Assembly (NCBI GenBank): GCA_029288195.1
Contig: JARFPR010000410.1
Coordinates: forward strand, 1 to 16,533
From: Gammaproteobacteria bacterium
GTDB lineage: Bacteria > Pseudomonadota > Gammaproteobacteria > GCA-001735895
Direction of reading: 5' to 3'
DNA: 16,533 nt
The position numbers and the translations under genes are program-made. Shown here piece by piece: positions 6,906-15,503 of this stretch (within the stretch, counting starts at the first letter, position 1; each line of letters opens with the position of its first letter). The notes under the pieces were generated by a model. That model saw only the letters and a list, made by a program, of their open reading frames with translations. It made no database searches and was not told the DNA's origin.

Positions 6906-8242
6906 TTCGACTCCTGCGATTTAGATTCGAATACGGCCATGGATTCAACATGGGCGGTTTGTGGAAACATATCCATAACCCCCAGATGCGTCATGCGATA
7001 TCCCTGGGAGCAGATAATAGCAGCATCTCGCACCAGGCTGGAAGGCTGGCACGAAACGTAAACAATGCGGATCGCATTGAAACGCCCGATTTGCTGCGCC
7101 ATTTCGAGCGCCCCGGAACGCGGTGGATCAAGTAAAATCTTGTCGTAGTGCTGGCGCATCCACGTAAAATCTTCGTCGGGTCGGGATAGATCAGCACTAA
7201 AATAATCGGTGTTGCCGATATCATTGGCGGTTGCGGATTCACGCGCACGCGTCAGCATTGCGGTATCAACCTCGACTGCGCTAACCTGTGCGCAGCACTG
7301 TGCCATCGGCAAGGTGAAGTTACCCAGGCCACAGAATAGATCGAGCACCTTGTCGGCGGGCTGCAAATCCAGCAAGCGCAATGCCTGGGCCACCATTTTA
7401 TGGTTAATTTCGCTGTTGACCTGGACAAAATCAAGTGCGTTAAACGCAATTCGTATTTGACCATTACCAACCGGGTCGAGGCTAAGTCCCTGCTCTTCGG
7501 GAACCAGGTTACAGACGGTCTCCGGCCCCCCCGGCTGCAGCTGCATATGAAAATTATGCTGCCTGCCAAATTCGATCAGCAGATTGCGATCATGCTCCGA
7601 CAATGGCTGCAAATGGCGAAAAACCAGCTGAATATGTTCTGCATCGGCAGCAACTTCAATCTGCGGTATCGACGCGCGCGCTTCGAGTTCACCAATCATT
7701 TCAGACAACAGGTCCAGTTTATAGCCAACCTCCGGTATCAGGACTTCACAACGATGCATATCCGCGATAAACGACGTGTTGCGTTCACGAAACCCGACCA
7801 GGACCCTGCCTTTATTTTTTACATATTTAACACCCAGGCGGGCCTTCTTCCGATAACCCCATTCCCCGGCTCGCAATGGCGGCAGTACTTCTCCATACTC
7901 AACGCCGGCGTGCGTCACCATCTCCAGCAGAGCCCGCTGCTTAAGCTCGACCTGGTCATCATTTGCGAGGTGTTGCAGGCTGCAACCGCCGCAAACCTGG
8001 AAGGCTTCGCAGCGAGGACTGATGCGATCAGGCGAAGCCTCAAGGACCTCGAGCGTTGTCGCCTGGTCAAAATTACGGTTGCTCCTGAGGACCTGGATGC
8101 GCACGCTTTCACCGGCCAGTGCGCCGAACACAAATACTGTCTTGCCATTCACATGGGCGATACCACGCCCCTCGTGTGACATTGCATCGATGGTGACCTG
8201 CCTCGGTTCGGGTAGCTTGTTGCGTCGCCCGCGTCTAGACAT
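6902..8242 (-). CDS. rlmD: 23S rRNA (uracil-1939-C5) methyltransferase RlmD
   Basis: An AdoMet-dependent RNA methyltransferase (RumA/RlmD) that makes m5U1939 in 23S rRNA. An N-terminal TRAM domain (about 13-70) is followed by cysteines C78, C84, C87 and C165, spaced as the [4Fe-4S] ligands of E. coli RlmD. The methyltransferase domain has motif I VLDLFCGLGNFTLP (299-312), LLDPPRSG (370-377) and the catalytic cysteine C398 in YVSCQPSSL. It is 446 residues from ATG 8242, which overlaps the exonuclease stop by 8 nt; a TTG at 8260 is a less likely start. RlmC and RlmD share this architecture, but proximity to cysM and the BarA/GacS kinase supports RlmD. Its stop overlaps the PII start by 4 nt. 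Confidence 0.93.
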   Translation of the reverse strand: MSRRGRRNKLPEPRQVTIDAMSHEGRGIAHVNGKTVFVFGALAGESVRIQVLRSNRNFDQATTLEVLEASPDRISPRCEAFQVCGGCSLQHLANDDQVELKQRALLEMVTHAGVEYGEVLPPLRAGEWGYRKKARLGVKYVKNKGRVLVGFRERNTSFIADMHRCEVLIPEVGYKLDLLSEMIGELEARASIPQIEVAADAEHIQLVFRHLQPLSEHDRNLLIEFGRQHNFHMQLQPGGPETVCNLVPEEQGLSLDPVGNGQIRIAFNALDFVQVNSEINHKMVAQALRLLDLQPADKVLDLFCGLGNFTLPMAQCCAQVSAVEVDTAMLTRARESATANDIGNTDYFSADLSRPDEDFTWMRQHYDKILLDPPRSGALEMAQQIGRFNAIRIVYVSCQPSSLVRDAAIICSQGYRMTHLGVMDMFPQTAHVESMAVFESKSQESK

Positions 8243-9008
8243 CTTGCCACGCGGCTTCAAAGTCGAGCAGGTGCTGCTGGCCCGAAGCTTTCAATTCTTC
8301 CCTGACGAGCTGACATTCGGCCTGGTACCGGGTTTGATCGTAATTGCCGCGGCTACGCTCAAAATTAAGGTAAACGAGGTAGGTATTGAGCACGTCGGTT
8401 TCGCAATAATCCCTGATCTCTTTTATCTGTCCCTGTTGATAGGCGTCCCAGACCTTCGATCCGCTCATCCCCATTTTTCCCGGAAAGCCGCAAAGGCCTG
8501 CAATTTCATCCAGCGGGGCGCTGGCACGCGGCTGGTAGGCCGCCAACACATCCATCAGGTCGGTGTGACGTTCGTGGAAACGGCTTAAATAGTTGTTGTA
8601 GCGAAAGCTGTTATCGTTTTGTCCGGTCTCCCAGTAATGCGCCGCGTTGATGGGATAAAGCAAGCTTCGATAATGCATAACGGGTAAATCGAATCCGCTA
8701 CCGTTCCAGGAAACGAGGCGTGGTGTATAGCGTTCAATGCCACCGTAAAACCGCTGCAATAAATCCTGTTCGTTTGCCTCGATGCCTCCCAGCGACCAGA
8801 CCTTGAACTGATCCCGGGTGCGCAGCACCGCCGATATCGCAACGATGCGATGCAAATAGTGTCGCAGGAACTCGGTGCCTGATTGCTGTCGCCGCATCTG
8901 GAATACGGCTTTTGCGACATCATCATCCGACAGGCCGTGCAGATCATATATCTTGCGACAGCCATCAATGTCGGGAATGGTTTCAATATCGAATACTAGA
9001 ACATTCAT
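8235..9008 (-). CDS. DEDDy-type 3'-5' exonuclease (PolB-like proofreading domain family)
   Basis: A stand-alone 257-residue exonuclease-like protein of the family annotated as predicted 3'-5' exonuclease related to B-family polymerase proofreading domains (PF10108). Motif ExoI is FDIETIP with D7 and E9. ExoII is WNGSGFDLP with N102 and D107. ExoIII is YCETDVLNTY with Y201 and D205, the DEDDy pattern. All catalytic acids appear present, so it should be a metal-dependent nuclease acting on DNA or RNA 3' ends; the physiological substrate is unknown. It begins 13 nt after the cysM stop and overlaps rlmD, placing it inside an operon of sulfur and RNA-modification genes. Confidence 0.88.
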   Translation of the reverse strand: MNVLVFDIETIPDIDGCRKIYDLHGLSDDDVAKAVFQMRRQQSGTEFLRHYLHRIVAISAVLRTRDQFKVWSLGGIEANEQDLLQRFYGGIERYTPRLVSWNGSGFDLPVMHYRSLLYPINAAHYWETGQNDNSFRYNNYLSRFHERHTDLMDVLAAYQPRASAPLDEIAGLCGFPGKMGMSGSKVWDAYQQGQIKEIRDYCETDVLNTYLVYLNFERSRGNYDQTRYQAECQLVREELKASGQQHLLDFEAAWQDV

Positions 9009-9021
9009 CTTCGAGCCTGTC

Positions 9022-9906
9022 TCAGGGATTATCGAAAACTTCGGTTGTCAGGTAGCGATCACCTCGATCGCACATAATTGTCACAATATGTGCATCGGAC
9101 AATTCCTGCGCGAGACGCAAGCTCGCGCAAAGGTTGCCGCCCGAGGAAATACCGCAAAACAGGCCCTCCCTGGCAGCCAGTTCGCGCGTGTATTCCTCGG
9201 CTTCTTCACGTGATACGTCGATAATTCGGTCGACAGCCTCGGAGTTATATATGCGCGGAACATATTCCTCCGGCCAACGCCTGATGCCGGGAATGGAAGA
9301 CCCATCCGCCGGCTGCACGCCGATTATCTCGACCTTCGAATTGACCTCGTTGAAATATCGCGAACAACCCATGATTGTACCCGTGGTTCCCATGGCACTG
9401 ACAAAGTGTGTTATCCCCTGGTTCGTCTGTTGCCATATCTCGGGTGCAGTAGTTTCATAATGCACACGAGGGTTATCCGGATTGGCAAACTGGTCGAGCA
9501 TCTTTGCTTTCCCTTGCGCATTCATATCTTCGGCAATATCACGTGCCTTCATCATTCCTTCTTCCTGGGTGACGAGGATTATCTCCGCGCCAAATGCCCG
9601 CATCGTAGCATGTCGCTCATGGCTCAGGTTATCGGGCATAATCAATGTCATATGGTAACCACGCATTGCCGCTACCATGGCCAGAGCGATTCCTGTATTG
9701 CCGCTGGTTGCTTCGACCAGCGCATCACCCGGCCTGATTTCAGCACGCGCCTCGGCGTGTCGGATCATGCTATAGGCCGCACGATCCTTGACCGAGCCGG
9801 CGGGATTGTTGCCCTCAAGTTTTACCGAAATCTGGTTACCATTGCCCGCGTTAAGCCGCTGTAATGTTATCAGAGGGGTATTTCCGATATAATCATGCAA
9901 AAACAT
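9022..9906 (-). CDS. cysM: Cysteine synthase B (O-acetylserine sulfhydrylase)
   Basis: A PLP enzyme of 294 residues that forms cysteine from O-acetylserine and sulfide or thiosulfate. The PLP lysine is K40 in NNPAGSVKDR, the substrate loop is ATSGNTG (66-72), and the phosphate-binding loop is CGISSGGN near the C-terminus. CysM identity rests on the short length, on GVQPADGSSIPGIRRWPEEY, and on location beside rlmD and opposite a BarA/GacS kinase, the arrangement I recall from Pseudomonas. The ATG at 9906 is preferred; the upstream in-frame TTG at 9921 adds only five residues. No clear ribosome binding site is seen for either. It lacks the CBS domains of the enzyme at the left edge. Confidence 0.93.
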   Translation of the reverse strand: MFLHDYIGNTPLITLQRLNAGNGNQISVKLEGNNPAGSVKDRAAYSMIRHAEARAEIRPGDALVEATSGNTGIALAMVAAMRGYHMTLIMPDNLSHERHATMRAFGAEIILVTQEEGMMKARDIAEDMNAQGKAKMLDQFANPDNPRVHYETTAPEIWQQTNQGITHFVSAMGTTGTIMGCSRYFNEVNSKVEIIGVQPADGSSIPGIRRWPEEYVPRIYNSEAVDRIIDVSREEAEEYTRELAAREGLFCGISSGGNLCASLRLAQELSDAHIVTIMCDRGDRYLTTEVFDNP

Positions 9907-9936
9907 ATAATAGAAAAACAAACCAGCCAGGACGGG

Positions 9937-9951
9937 ATCTTGGAATAAGAT
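9937..9951. promoter_or_regulatory. Short dyad ATCTT-GGAAT-AAGAT overlapping the cysM promoter
   Basis: A perfect 5-bp inverted repeat (9937-9941 and 9947-9951) with a 5-nt centre. It overlaps the edge of the minus-strand -10 hexamer and spans the predicted start region of cysM, where a repressor site could sit. The arms are short and no regulator is identified, so chance is possible. Confidence 0.25.
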
Positions 9952-9979
9952 TTTACTTTAATAGCGTCGGGCATGCCAA
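9950..9979 (-). promoter_or_regulatory. Sigma70-type promoter for the cysM operon
   Basis: On the minus strand, TTGGCA (9979-9974) matches the -35 consensus at 5 of 6 positions and TAAAAT (9955-9950) the -10 at 5 of 6, with an 18-nt spacer. Transcription would start near 9943, leaving a leader of about 37 nt before the cysM ATG at 9906. I see no comparably good promoter on the plus strand for the divergent sensor operon in 9922-10062. Confidence 0.55.
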
Positions 9980-10062
9980 AGCAGCTGCCTGCATCTCCTG
10001 CCAGTACCAGGAAAAGTAACCTCCAGGCTAGTGTGACTTCAAGGAGTATGAGGAAAGGATTC

Positions 10063-10974
10063 ATGCTAAATCGCCGATTTAAAGAATCAATTTTCAGCGT
10101 ATTACTGGTGCTGGTTTTCGGCATGTTCGCGCCCCAGCCAGTGATCGGCCAGGTAATCATCGTAAAAAGTAGCGATAACAGCTATTTCGATCAAACCATC
10201 AACACCTTGAAGAAACATGTTGATCCGGCTACTCGATTCAAGGTGCTGAAGGCAACAGAGCTTGGCGACGGGTTAACCAGTATTGGTCGCGGCGATCTCT
10301 TTGTCGCCCTCGGTCAATCTGCGGTCGAAGCGGTTACTCAACTCGACAGCGCAGCAAATTCAATTAATGCCTATCTGACACTGGAGCAATACCGGGATCT
10401 GAATCTTAATCACCATCTGACCATTGTTCTCGATCAACCAATGCATCGTTATCTCGCCTTTTGCAAGCTCATGCTCGGCATCGAAAGCATCGGTGTCATC
10501 GAGGCAAACGGAATCGATCCCAACCAGTATAAAACTCAAACCCTGGAACAATTTCAGCTCCAGTTAAATCAGTACAGCATAGATAAGGCTAATAAACTGC
10601 TGCCGGTTTTGCGAGACCTACTGAAACAAAACGATGTCCTGCTGATGCTACCCCGGCAATCGATTTACAATCGTGACACGCTTAAAGGTGTGTTGCTGAC
10701 CAGTTATCGGAATCGCAAACCGGCTATCAGCTATTCCCCGGCCCATGTGAAATCAGGTGCAGTCGCATCCATATTTTCTTCTCCAGTTGACATTGGCAGG
10801 CACCTGGCGCTGTTATTAAATCAAAAGCTGAATAACCAGTTTCACAATAGTCCGCCGCTTCAATTTGCCCGGTTTTACACCATCACGACTAACTTGCGAA
10901 TTGCCGATGCCCTGGGTATTGATTTACCCGAGGAAGGTGAACTGCGATCCAGAATTGACGAGTTGCAACCGTGA
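10063..10974 (+). CDS. Periplasmic ABC-transporter substrate-binding-like protein, coupled to the kinase gene
   Basis: A 303-residue exported protein. Residues 1-29 form a signal peptide: basic MLNRRFK, a hydrophobic run at 10-23, then a likely cleavage near G29. The rest resembles the ABC_sub_bind family (PF04392), with GRGDLFVALGQSAVEAV and a middle segment KLMLGIESIGVIEANG. The late segment PAISYSPAHVKSGAVASIF followed by DIGRHLALLLNQKL also fits that family. The frame is open further upstream, but ATG 10063 is preferred because AGGA at 10051-10054 is well spaced and the signal peptide starts there; ATG 10048 is an alternative. No permease or ATPase gene is near. The stop overlaps the kinase GTG start (GTGA), so the protein is more likely a ligand-binding accessory of the sensor than a transporter part. 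Confidence 0.8.
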   Translation: MLNRRFKESIFSVLLVLVFGMFAPQPVIGQVIIVKSSDNSYFDQTINTLKKHVDPATRFKVLKATELGDGLTSIGRGDLFVALGQSAVEAVTQLDSAANSINAYLTLEQYRDLNLNHHLTIVLDQPMHRYLAFCKLMLGIESIGVIEANGIDPNQYKTQTLEQFQLQLNQYSIDKANKLLPVLRDLLKQNDVLLMLPRQSIYNRDTLKGVLLTSYRNRKPAISYSPAHVKSGAVASIFSSPVDIGRHLALLLNQKLNNQFHNSPPLQFARFYTITTNLRIADALGIDLPEEGELRSRIDELQP

Positions 10975-13697
10975 AACGGCTCGGTATCAAGTATCAGATC
11001 CTGCTGATTACGCTCATTCCAGTGTTTCTGATTGACCTGTTTTTTACCTATCAACACATTAGTGGCAGCATCGGGCAGGCCAACGAACAACTGCAGAGTA
11101 AAGGCCAGATCATCGCCCGCCAGATCGCCGGAGCCTCCGAGTTCAATCTGTTTACAGGTAACGATAGTCAAATCCAGTATCTGCTGGAGCAATCTGTCGG
11201 TAGCAACAATATTGTACTGGCCTCGATTTATGATCAGCAGGGTAAACTGATTGCGGCATCAGCTTCCAAGGATTTTCAGCAATCCGAGGTCGCCGAATAC
11301 TATTACTCTCGCGAGGCCATTCAGTCGCAAAGCAATGAGCATTCTGACGTGTTTGCACCCGACAATAATGATGCGCGCACGACCAGTGTTCTTGGCTGGG
11401 TACATCTATACATTTCACGCCAGCAGTTAAAGCAGACAACCGGGCTGATCATCAGCGACTCGATCGTGTTTTTTATCTCGATACTAATCATGGCAGTGAT
11501 CTTGACCGTGATTATCAGTCGCAGAATCACGCAACCTATTTTTCGCTTGATGGAGCATTTGAAATACGTCGAGACCGGTCAACTCGGTAAAACGATTGAA
11601 CCTTTAGAGGCGAACGAAATTGGCGCGCTGCAGAAGGGTTTCAATCGCATGACCCATGCCCTGCTCGCCAACCGACGACATTTGAATCGAAGAATTCAGC
11701 AGGCTACTCAACAACTCAACGAGGCAATATCGAACCTCGAAACAAAAAACAGGGAGCTGGGCCTGGCCCGTGATGAAGCGCAAAAGGCAAACCGGACCAA
11801 GTCCGAATTTCTCGCCAACATGAGTCATGAAATCCGCACCCCGATCAATGGTATCAAGGGTTTTATCAGTTTATTGAGTCAATCCAGGCTGGAACAATCA
11901 CAGCAACGTTATGTTGATATTATCCTGAAATCCACCAGCGATCTGACTAACATCGTCAATGAAATCCTGGACTTCTCGAAAATGGAGTCCGGTAAATTGC
12001 AACTCGTAGATGAAGAATTTGATCTCTACGAAGTTCTCGAACAAACCCGCGACATACTTTTCATCAATGTATTAACAAAAAGTATCGATTTGAACCTGAT
12101 TATTTACAGTGACACGCCACGCTGGGTCGTTGGTGATAAATTAAGACTGAAACAAATCCTGCTAAATCTTATTGGTAATGCGATCAAGTTCACCGATCAC
12201 GGCCGGGTGGTGATTAAAGTAAGCCTCGAAGACAGCAGCTTCGAACAGGTGGATATTGAAATTACGGTTGAAGACAGCGGAATTGGTATTTCCAAGCAAG
12301 ACCAGCAATCCCTGTTTAAGGCTTTCAGCCAGATTGAGAGTTCCGACACAAGACGCTTCGCGGGTACCGGTTTGGGCCTGGTGATCAGTAAAAACCTGGC
12401 AACCTTGATGGGTGGCGACATCACCATGGTTTCGACTCCGGATGAGGGTTCGAAATTCACCCTGAACCTGCCATTCGGCCTCGGCGAAAAGGCCGGTGCT
12501 GTTGCGTTCAATGAAGCAGAAAATCCCAGGGCGTTGGTATTCGCCGCGGACAATTATTGCCTGATGGAAACCCGCACACTTTTTGATCGAGCAGGCGTCA
12601 ATACCGAGTCCATTCTGATCGATAATCAAAAAGGGACCGATCCTGTCCTGCATTGCATCCAGCGAAATCTTGCCTATGTAGATTTACTGGTTTTCGATGT
12701 AAGGCACCTAAGCATTGATCTTGAAAAAGCGATTGCCCGGGAGGTTACCGGCAACGCTCGTATACTTGTCATGGACTACGACGAAGGCTTCCAGTCAGCA
12801 ATCGATCCGGGCAGGGTCGAGTTCGTTTCGATCATTAATACCAGCCAGGCTGTTGCGGCTTTAGTCGCCCGGGTTACAGGCAAGGAAACCGAAAAAGCAA
12901 CGAACGAAAACAAGTTACAGATCCGGCAAAAGCGCGTCCTGTTGGTCGATGACAACCAGGTCAATCTAAAGCTTGCAGGCGAACTCATCCGCATTTGGGG
13001 ACACGAAGTTGTAGAAGCAGAAAACGGGATCGAAGCTCTGAAATACTATGAGCAAGAGGTTTTCGACATTATCATTCTCGATATACAAATGCCCGATATC
13101 GATGGTGTCAGCCTGTTACAAATGATGCGGGAACACAACCCCGGGGACAAGACACCCATGGTTGCATTGACAGCCAATGTTCTGAACGACGAGGCTGGAC
13201 GATTAATTGAACTGGGATTCGACTACTTTCTGGGCAAACCCCTGGATGAAGATAAGTTTCGCTGTTTACTCGACGGTGAACCGGTGCACAAGGTAGTCGA
13301 TGCCGAAAAATCCGATACTGCCGATTCCGGCGGTGACTGTTCGGTCGACTACGAGCGATCTTTAGCCCTGTCGGCCGACAACGAGTCTTTGCTCAAGCAG
13401 ATATTTGAAATCTTGCAGCGCGACATTCCCGACCAACAACTGCAACTCGAAAGCGCCCTGGCCCAGCTTGACCAGCAGCGTCTTGCAGCGATTGCTCATA
13501 AACTCCATGGTGTTACCTGCTACGCAAGTCTGCCACGATTGCAGCGTAATATTCTCGGTTTTCAAAAGTACCTGGCACGTGATAGCAATACTCCGCTGGA
13601 AAAACCGGTACAGAAATTGAACCAGGAGTTAACAGCCGTAAAACTCGAAGTTGATCGCTACCTGGAGCTTATGGAAGCAGATGCAAAATCGAGTTAA
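10971..13697 (+). CDS. barA: BarA/GacS-type hybrid sensor histidine kinase
   Basis: An inner-membrane tripartite kinase of 908 residues. In order: TM1 (about 10-27), a periplasmic sensor region (28-157), TM2 (159-183), HAMP (184-237) and a linking coiled coil. HisKA follows with phospho-acceptor H286 in MSHEIRTP, then HATPase_c (about 385-503) with N403, DSGIGI and GTGLGL. A degenerate receiver-like segment (about 520-635) precedes a receiver (654-768) with D704 in ILDIQMPD and K756. Last is an Hpt domain with H843 in AHKLHG, the BarA-type sequence. In gammaproteobacteria this kinase phosphorylates UvrY/GacA, which drives Csr/Rsm small RNAs and so carbon flux, motility and secondary metabolism. 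GTG start, overlapping the binding-protein stop by 4 nt. Synteny with cysM and rlmD supports the name. Confidence 0.92.
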   Translation: MKRLGIKYQILLITLIPVFLIDLFFTYQHISGSIGQANEQLQSKGQIIARQIAGASEFNLFTGNDSQIQYLLEQSVGSNNIVLASIYDQQGKLIAASASKDFQQSEVAEYYYSREAIQSQSNEHSDVFAPDNNDARTTSVLGWVHLYISRQQLKQTTGLIISDSIVFFISILIMAVILTVIISRRITQPIFRLMEHLKYVETGQLGKTIEPLEANEIGALQKGFNRMTHALLANRRHLNRRIQQATQQLNEAISNLETKNRELGLARDEAQKANRTKSEFLANMSHEIRTPINGIKGFISLLSQSRLEQSQQRYVDIILKSTSDLTNIVNEILDFSKMESGKLQLVDEEFDLYEVLEQTRDILFINVLTKSIDLNLIIYSDTPRWVVGDKLRLKQILLNLIGNAIKFTDHGRVVIKVSLEDSSFEQVDIEITVEDSGIGISKQDQQSLFKAFSQIESSDTRRFAGTGLGLVISKNLATLMGGDITMVSTPDEGSKFTLNLPFGLGEKAGAVAFNEAENPRALVFAADNYCLMETRTLFDRAGVNTESILIDNQKGTDPVLHCIQRNLAYVDLLVFDVRHLSIDLEKAIAREVTGNARILVMDYDEGFQSAIDPGRVEFVSIINTSQAVAALVARVTGKETEKATNENKLQIRQKRVLLVDDNQVNLKLAGELIRIWGHEVVEAENGIEALKYYEQEVFDIIILDIQMPDIDGVSLLQMMREHNPGDKTPMVALTANVLNDEAGRLIELGFDYFLGKPLDEDKFRCLLDGEPVHKVVDAEKSDTADSGGDCSVDYERSLALSADNESLLKQIFEILQRDIPDQQLQLESALAQLDQQRLAAIAHKLHGVTCYASLPRLQRNILGFQKYLARDSNTPLEKPVQKLNQELTAVKLEVDRYLELMEADAKSS

Positions 13698-14071
13698 GAC
13701 TCCAGTACCACCATGGCCACGACATAATGCTTTTCATCGGATAGTGAAAGCAACGCATTTTTGATTTCGAGGTTAGCAATCAAATCATTGGCGCTCCCCA
13801 GGAATCGCAGCAGAGGTTTACCTTGCTTGTCATTATCAATTTGAATCGAATGAAAACCGAGTTGCTCGCCAATTCCAGTTCCCAGCGCCTTGGCCACGGC
13901 TTCCTTCGCGGCGAATCGGGTTGCCAGGAATACCCTGGATTGCTTGCGCCGATCAAACTCTGCCAGTTCGTCGTCGGTCAAAATTCGGCGTGCAAAACGC
14001 TCACCGTACTTTGCACTCAGTTTCTCGAAGCGAGCGGTTTCAGCGATATCGACACCAATGCCGATTATCAT
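13694..14071 (-). CDS. acpS: Holo-[acyl-carrier-protein] synthase
   Basis: A 125-residue phosphopantetheinyl transferase that loads the 4'-phosphopantetheine arm of CoA onto acyl carrier protein. Magnesium-binding D8 in IGIGVDI and E57 in RFAAKEAVAKAL are in place, and the length is typical of AcpS. The start overlaps the pdxJ stop by 4 nt (ATGA), so it is the last gene of the rnc-era-recO-pdxJ-acpS run. Its TAA stop overlaps the TAA stop of the convergent kinase gene within the palindrome TTAA, leaving no room for a separate terminator. Confidence 0.96.
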   Translation of the reverse strand: MIIGIGVDIAETARFEKLSAKYGERFARRILTDDELAEFDRRKQSRVFLATRFAAKEAVAKALGTGIGEQLGFHSIQIDNDKQGKPLLRFLGSANDLIANLEIKNALLSLSDEKHYVVAMVVLES

Positions 14072-14808
14072 AATCCCTGGCTTCTGGCGTCTAAAATCAG
14101 CCGTTTAATATCCCGGATCGCCTGCTCGAGCCCGAGGAAAACGGCATCGGCAATAATTGCGTGCCCGATATTTAATTCACTCACCAACGGGTTGGCGGCA
14201 ATCGGTCGCACATTATGACGATTGAGGCCGTGTCCCGCATTGACCTGTAAACCTTTACCATGCGCGTAGGCTATCGCCTCGTTTATTTCTGCCAGTTTTT
14301 GCAGCTGCTCATCACCCTGCGCATCAGCATAGTGCCCGGTATGAATTTCAATACAGGGGGCACCACATTCGATGACCGCATCGATCTGATCCCGACTGGC
14401 ATCGATGAAGGGTGAAACTCGCGTCCCCGCCTCTGCCAGTCGAGCACAGGCGGAGCGAACCTGTTCGATCTGACCTGCAACATCCAGGCCGCCTTCAGTA
14501 GTCAGTTCTTCACGTTTTTCAGGCACCAGGCAGACATCTTCAGGGTTGAGCTCGCATGCAAAAGTGATCATTTCGTCGGTGATGGCAATTTCCAGGTTGA
14601 GCTTGGTATTCACCACCTGCTTGAGCAACAGTGCATCGCGTTCCTGGATATGACGCCGGTCTTCCCGCAAATGAAAGGTTATCGAATCGGCCCCGGAGTG
14701 CTCCGCAACCTGGGCGGCGTATACAGGGTCGGGAAAGCGCGTACCGCGCGCCTGGCGCAAGGTAGCAACATGGTCAATATTGACCCCCAGGGTCACAGGG
14801 CTTGTCAT
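14068..14808 (-). CDS. pdxJ: Pyridoxine 5'-phosphate synthase
   Basis: A 246-residue TIM-barrel enzyme that condenses 1-deoxyxylulose 5-phosphate with 3-amino-2-oxopropyl phosphate to pyridoxine 5'-phosphate, the last ring-forming step of de novo vitamin B6 synthesis. The N-terminal signature GVNIDHVATLRQARG (8-22), DSITFHLREDRRHI (41-54) and VNAGHGLNRHNV near the C-terminus are typical. It overlaps recO and acpS by 4 nt each (ATGA), indicating coupled translation. Its product, PLP after oxidation, is the cofactor of the cystathionine beta-synthase and CysM encoded elsewhere in this window. Confidence 0.97.
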   Translation of the reverse strand: MTSPVTLGVNIDHVATLRQARGTRFPDPVYAAQVAEHSGADSITFHLREDRRHIQERDALLLKQVVNTKLNLEIAITDEMITFACELNPEDVCLVPEKREELTTEGGLDVAGQIEQVRSACARLAEAGTRVSPFIDASRDQIDAVIECGAPCIEIHTGHYADAQGDEQLQKLAEINEAIAYAHGKGLQVNAGHGLNRHNVRPIAANPLVSELNIGHAIIADAVFLGLEQAIRDIKRLILDARSQGL

Positions 14809-15503
14809 TTTCGCCTCATCATTTCAAGCAGGACATCGCGCGATTTTAGCGTTTTTCCGTGCAAGTTAAAGTCAATAGTACTGCGTAACACCGTTTTGGC
14901 CAGGCGTAACACGGAATCCTGCTGGTAATCGCCCCGGGTCCAGTCGATAACCACCTGCCCGCTTACGGAATCCCTGGCAAATTCAGGGCAGGCAACAAAA
15001 CCGCTATTGATTACAAATTGGTAAAACGCCTTCGCCTGGATCTCCTCTCCGCTAACCGCATCAACAGAAAGATCGGGGAAGTAACCAAGTTGCCTCATCA
15101 ATTCGAGTTCAAACCTTCGCAATCCGGCTTCGCCGATATCGTCGACGGACTGTTGCAGTAATGACTGGTAACTCGCAAATATCGCCGGATTAGATTCACC
15201 TTGTGGCAGCAAGGCTCCCAGTAACTCGTTCACGTAAAGTAATGCCAGGTAGTTCTTTTCGTCGACCGGCAAAGCCTGACCTTCGATACCGATCAGGGTC
15301 TTTAGTTCCTGCCTTCCAGTCCAGCTGATACTGAGCATGACAAAAGGCTGGTAAGGTGTTTTAGCCGGATTCCGACGGGCACCCCTGGCTATCGCCCGGA
15401 TACAGCCATGATCGCGGGTGAAAAAGTCCAGTAACAGGCTTGAATTCTGCCAGTCACGTCGACGCAGAATAAAGCATATCTGGTCACTAACCCTGGGTTC
15501 CAT
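14805..15503 (-). CDS. recO: DNA repair protein RecO
   Basis: A RecF-pathway mediator that helps RecA load onto SSB-coated single-stranded DNA. The N-terminal OB-fold signature is ICFILRRRDWQNSSLLLDFF followed by FTRDHGCIRAIARGARR. A helical C-terminal half contains LRRFELELMRQLGYFPDL, the usual family segment. I chose ATG 15503 (232 residues) because RecO proteins normally begin only a few residues before the first OB strand. The ATGs at 15539 and 15536 would add about 12 residues and deepen the overlap with era from 17 to 53 nt. The stop overlaps the pdxJ start. Confidence 0.92.
   Translation of the reverse strand: MEPRVSDQICFILRRRDWQNSSLLLDFFTRDHGCIRAIARGARRNPAKTPYQPFVMLSISWTGRQELKTLIGIEGQALPVDEKNYLALLYVNELLGALLPQGESNPAIFASYQSLLQQSVDDIGEAGLRRFELELMRQLGYFPDLSVDAVSGEEIQAKAFYQFVINSGFVACPEFARDSVSGQVVIDWTRGDYQQDSVLRLAKTVLRSTIDFNLHGKTLKSRDVLLEMMRRK

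Noticed and set aside
7400..8179. A 259-codon plus-strand open frame.
   Set aside because: It lies wholly antisense to rlmD, whose motifs and Fe-S cysteines are clear. The product has no recognisable domain and is rich in residues expected from a reverse-complement shadow.
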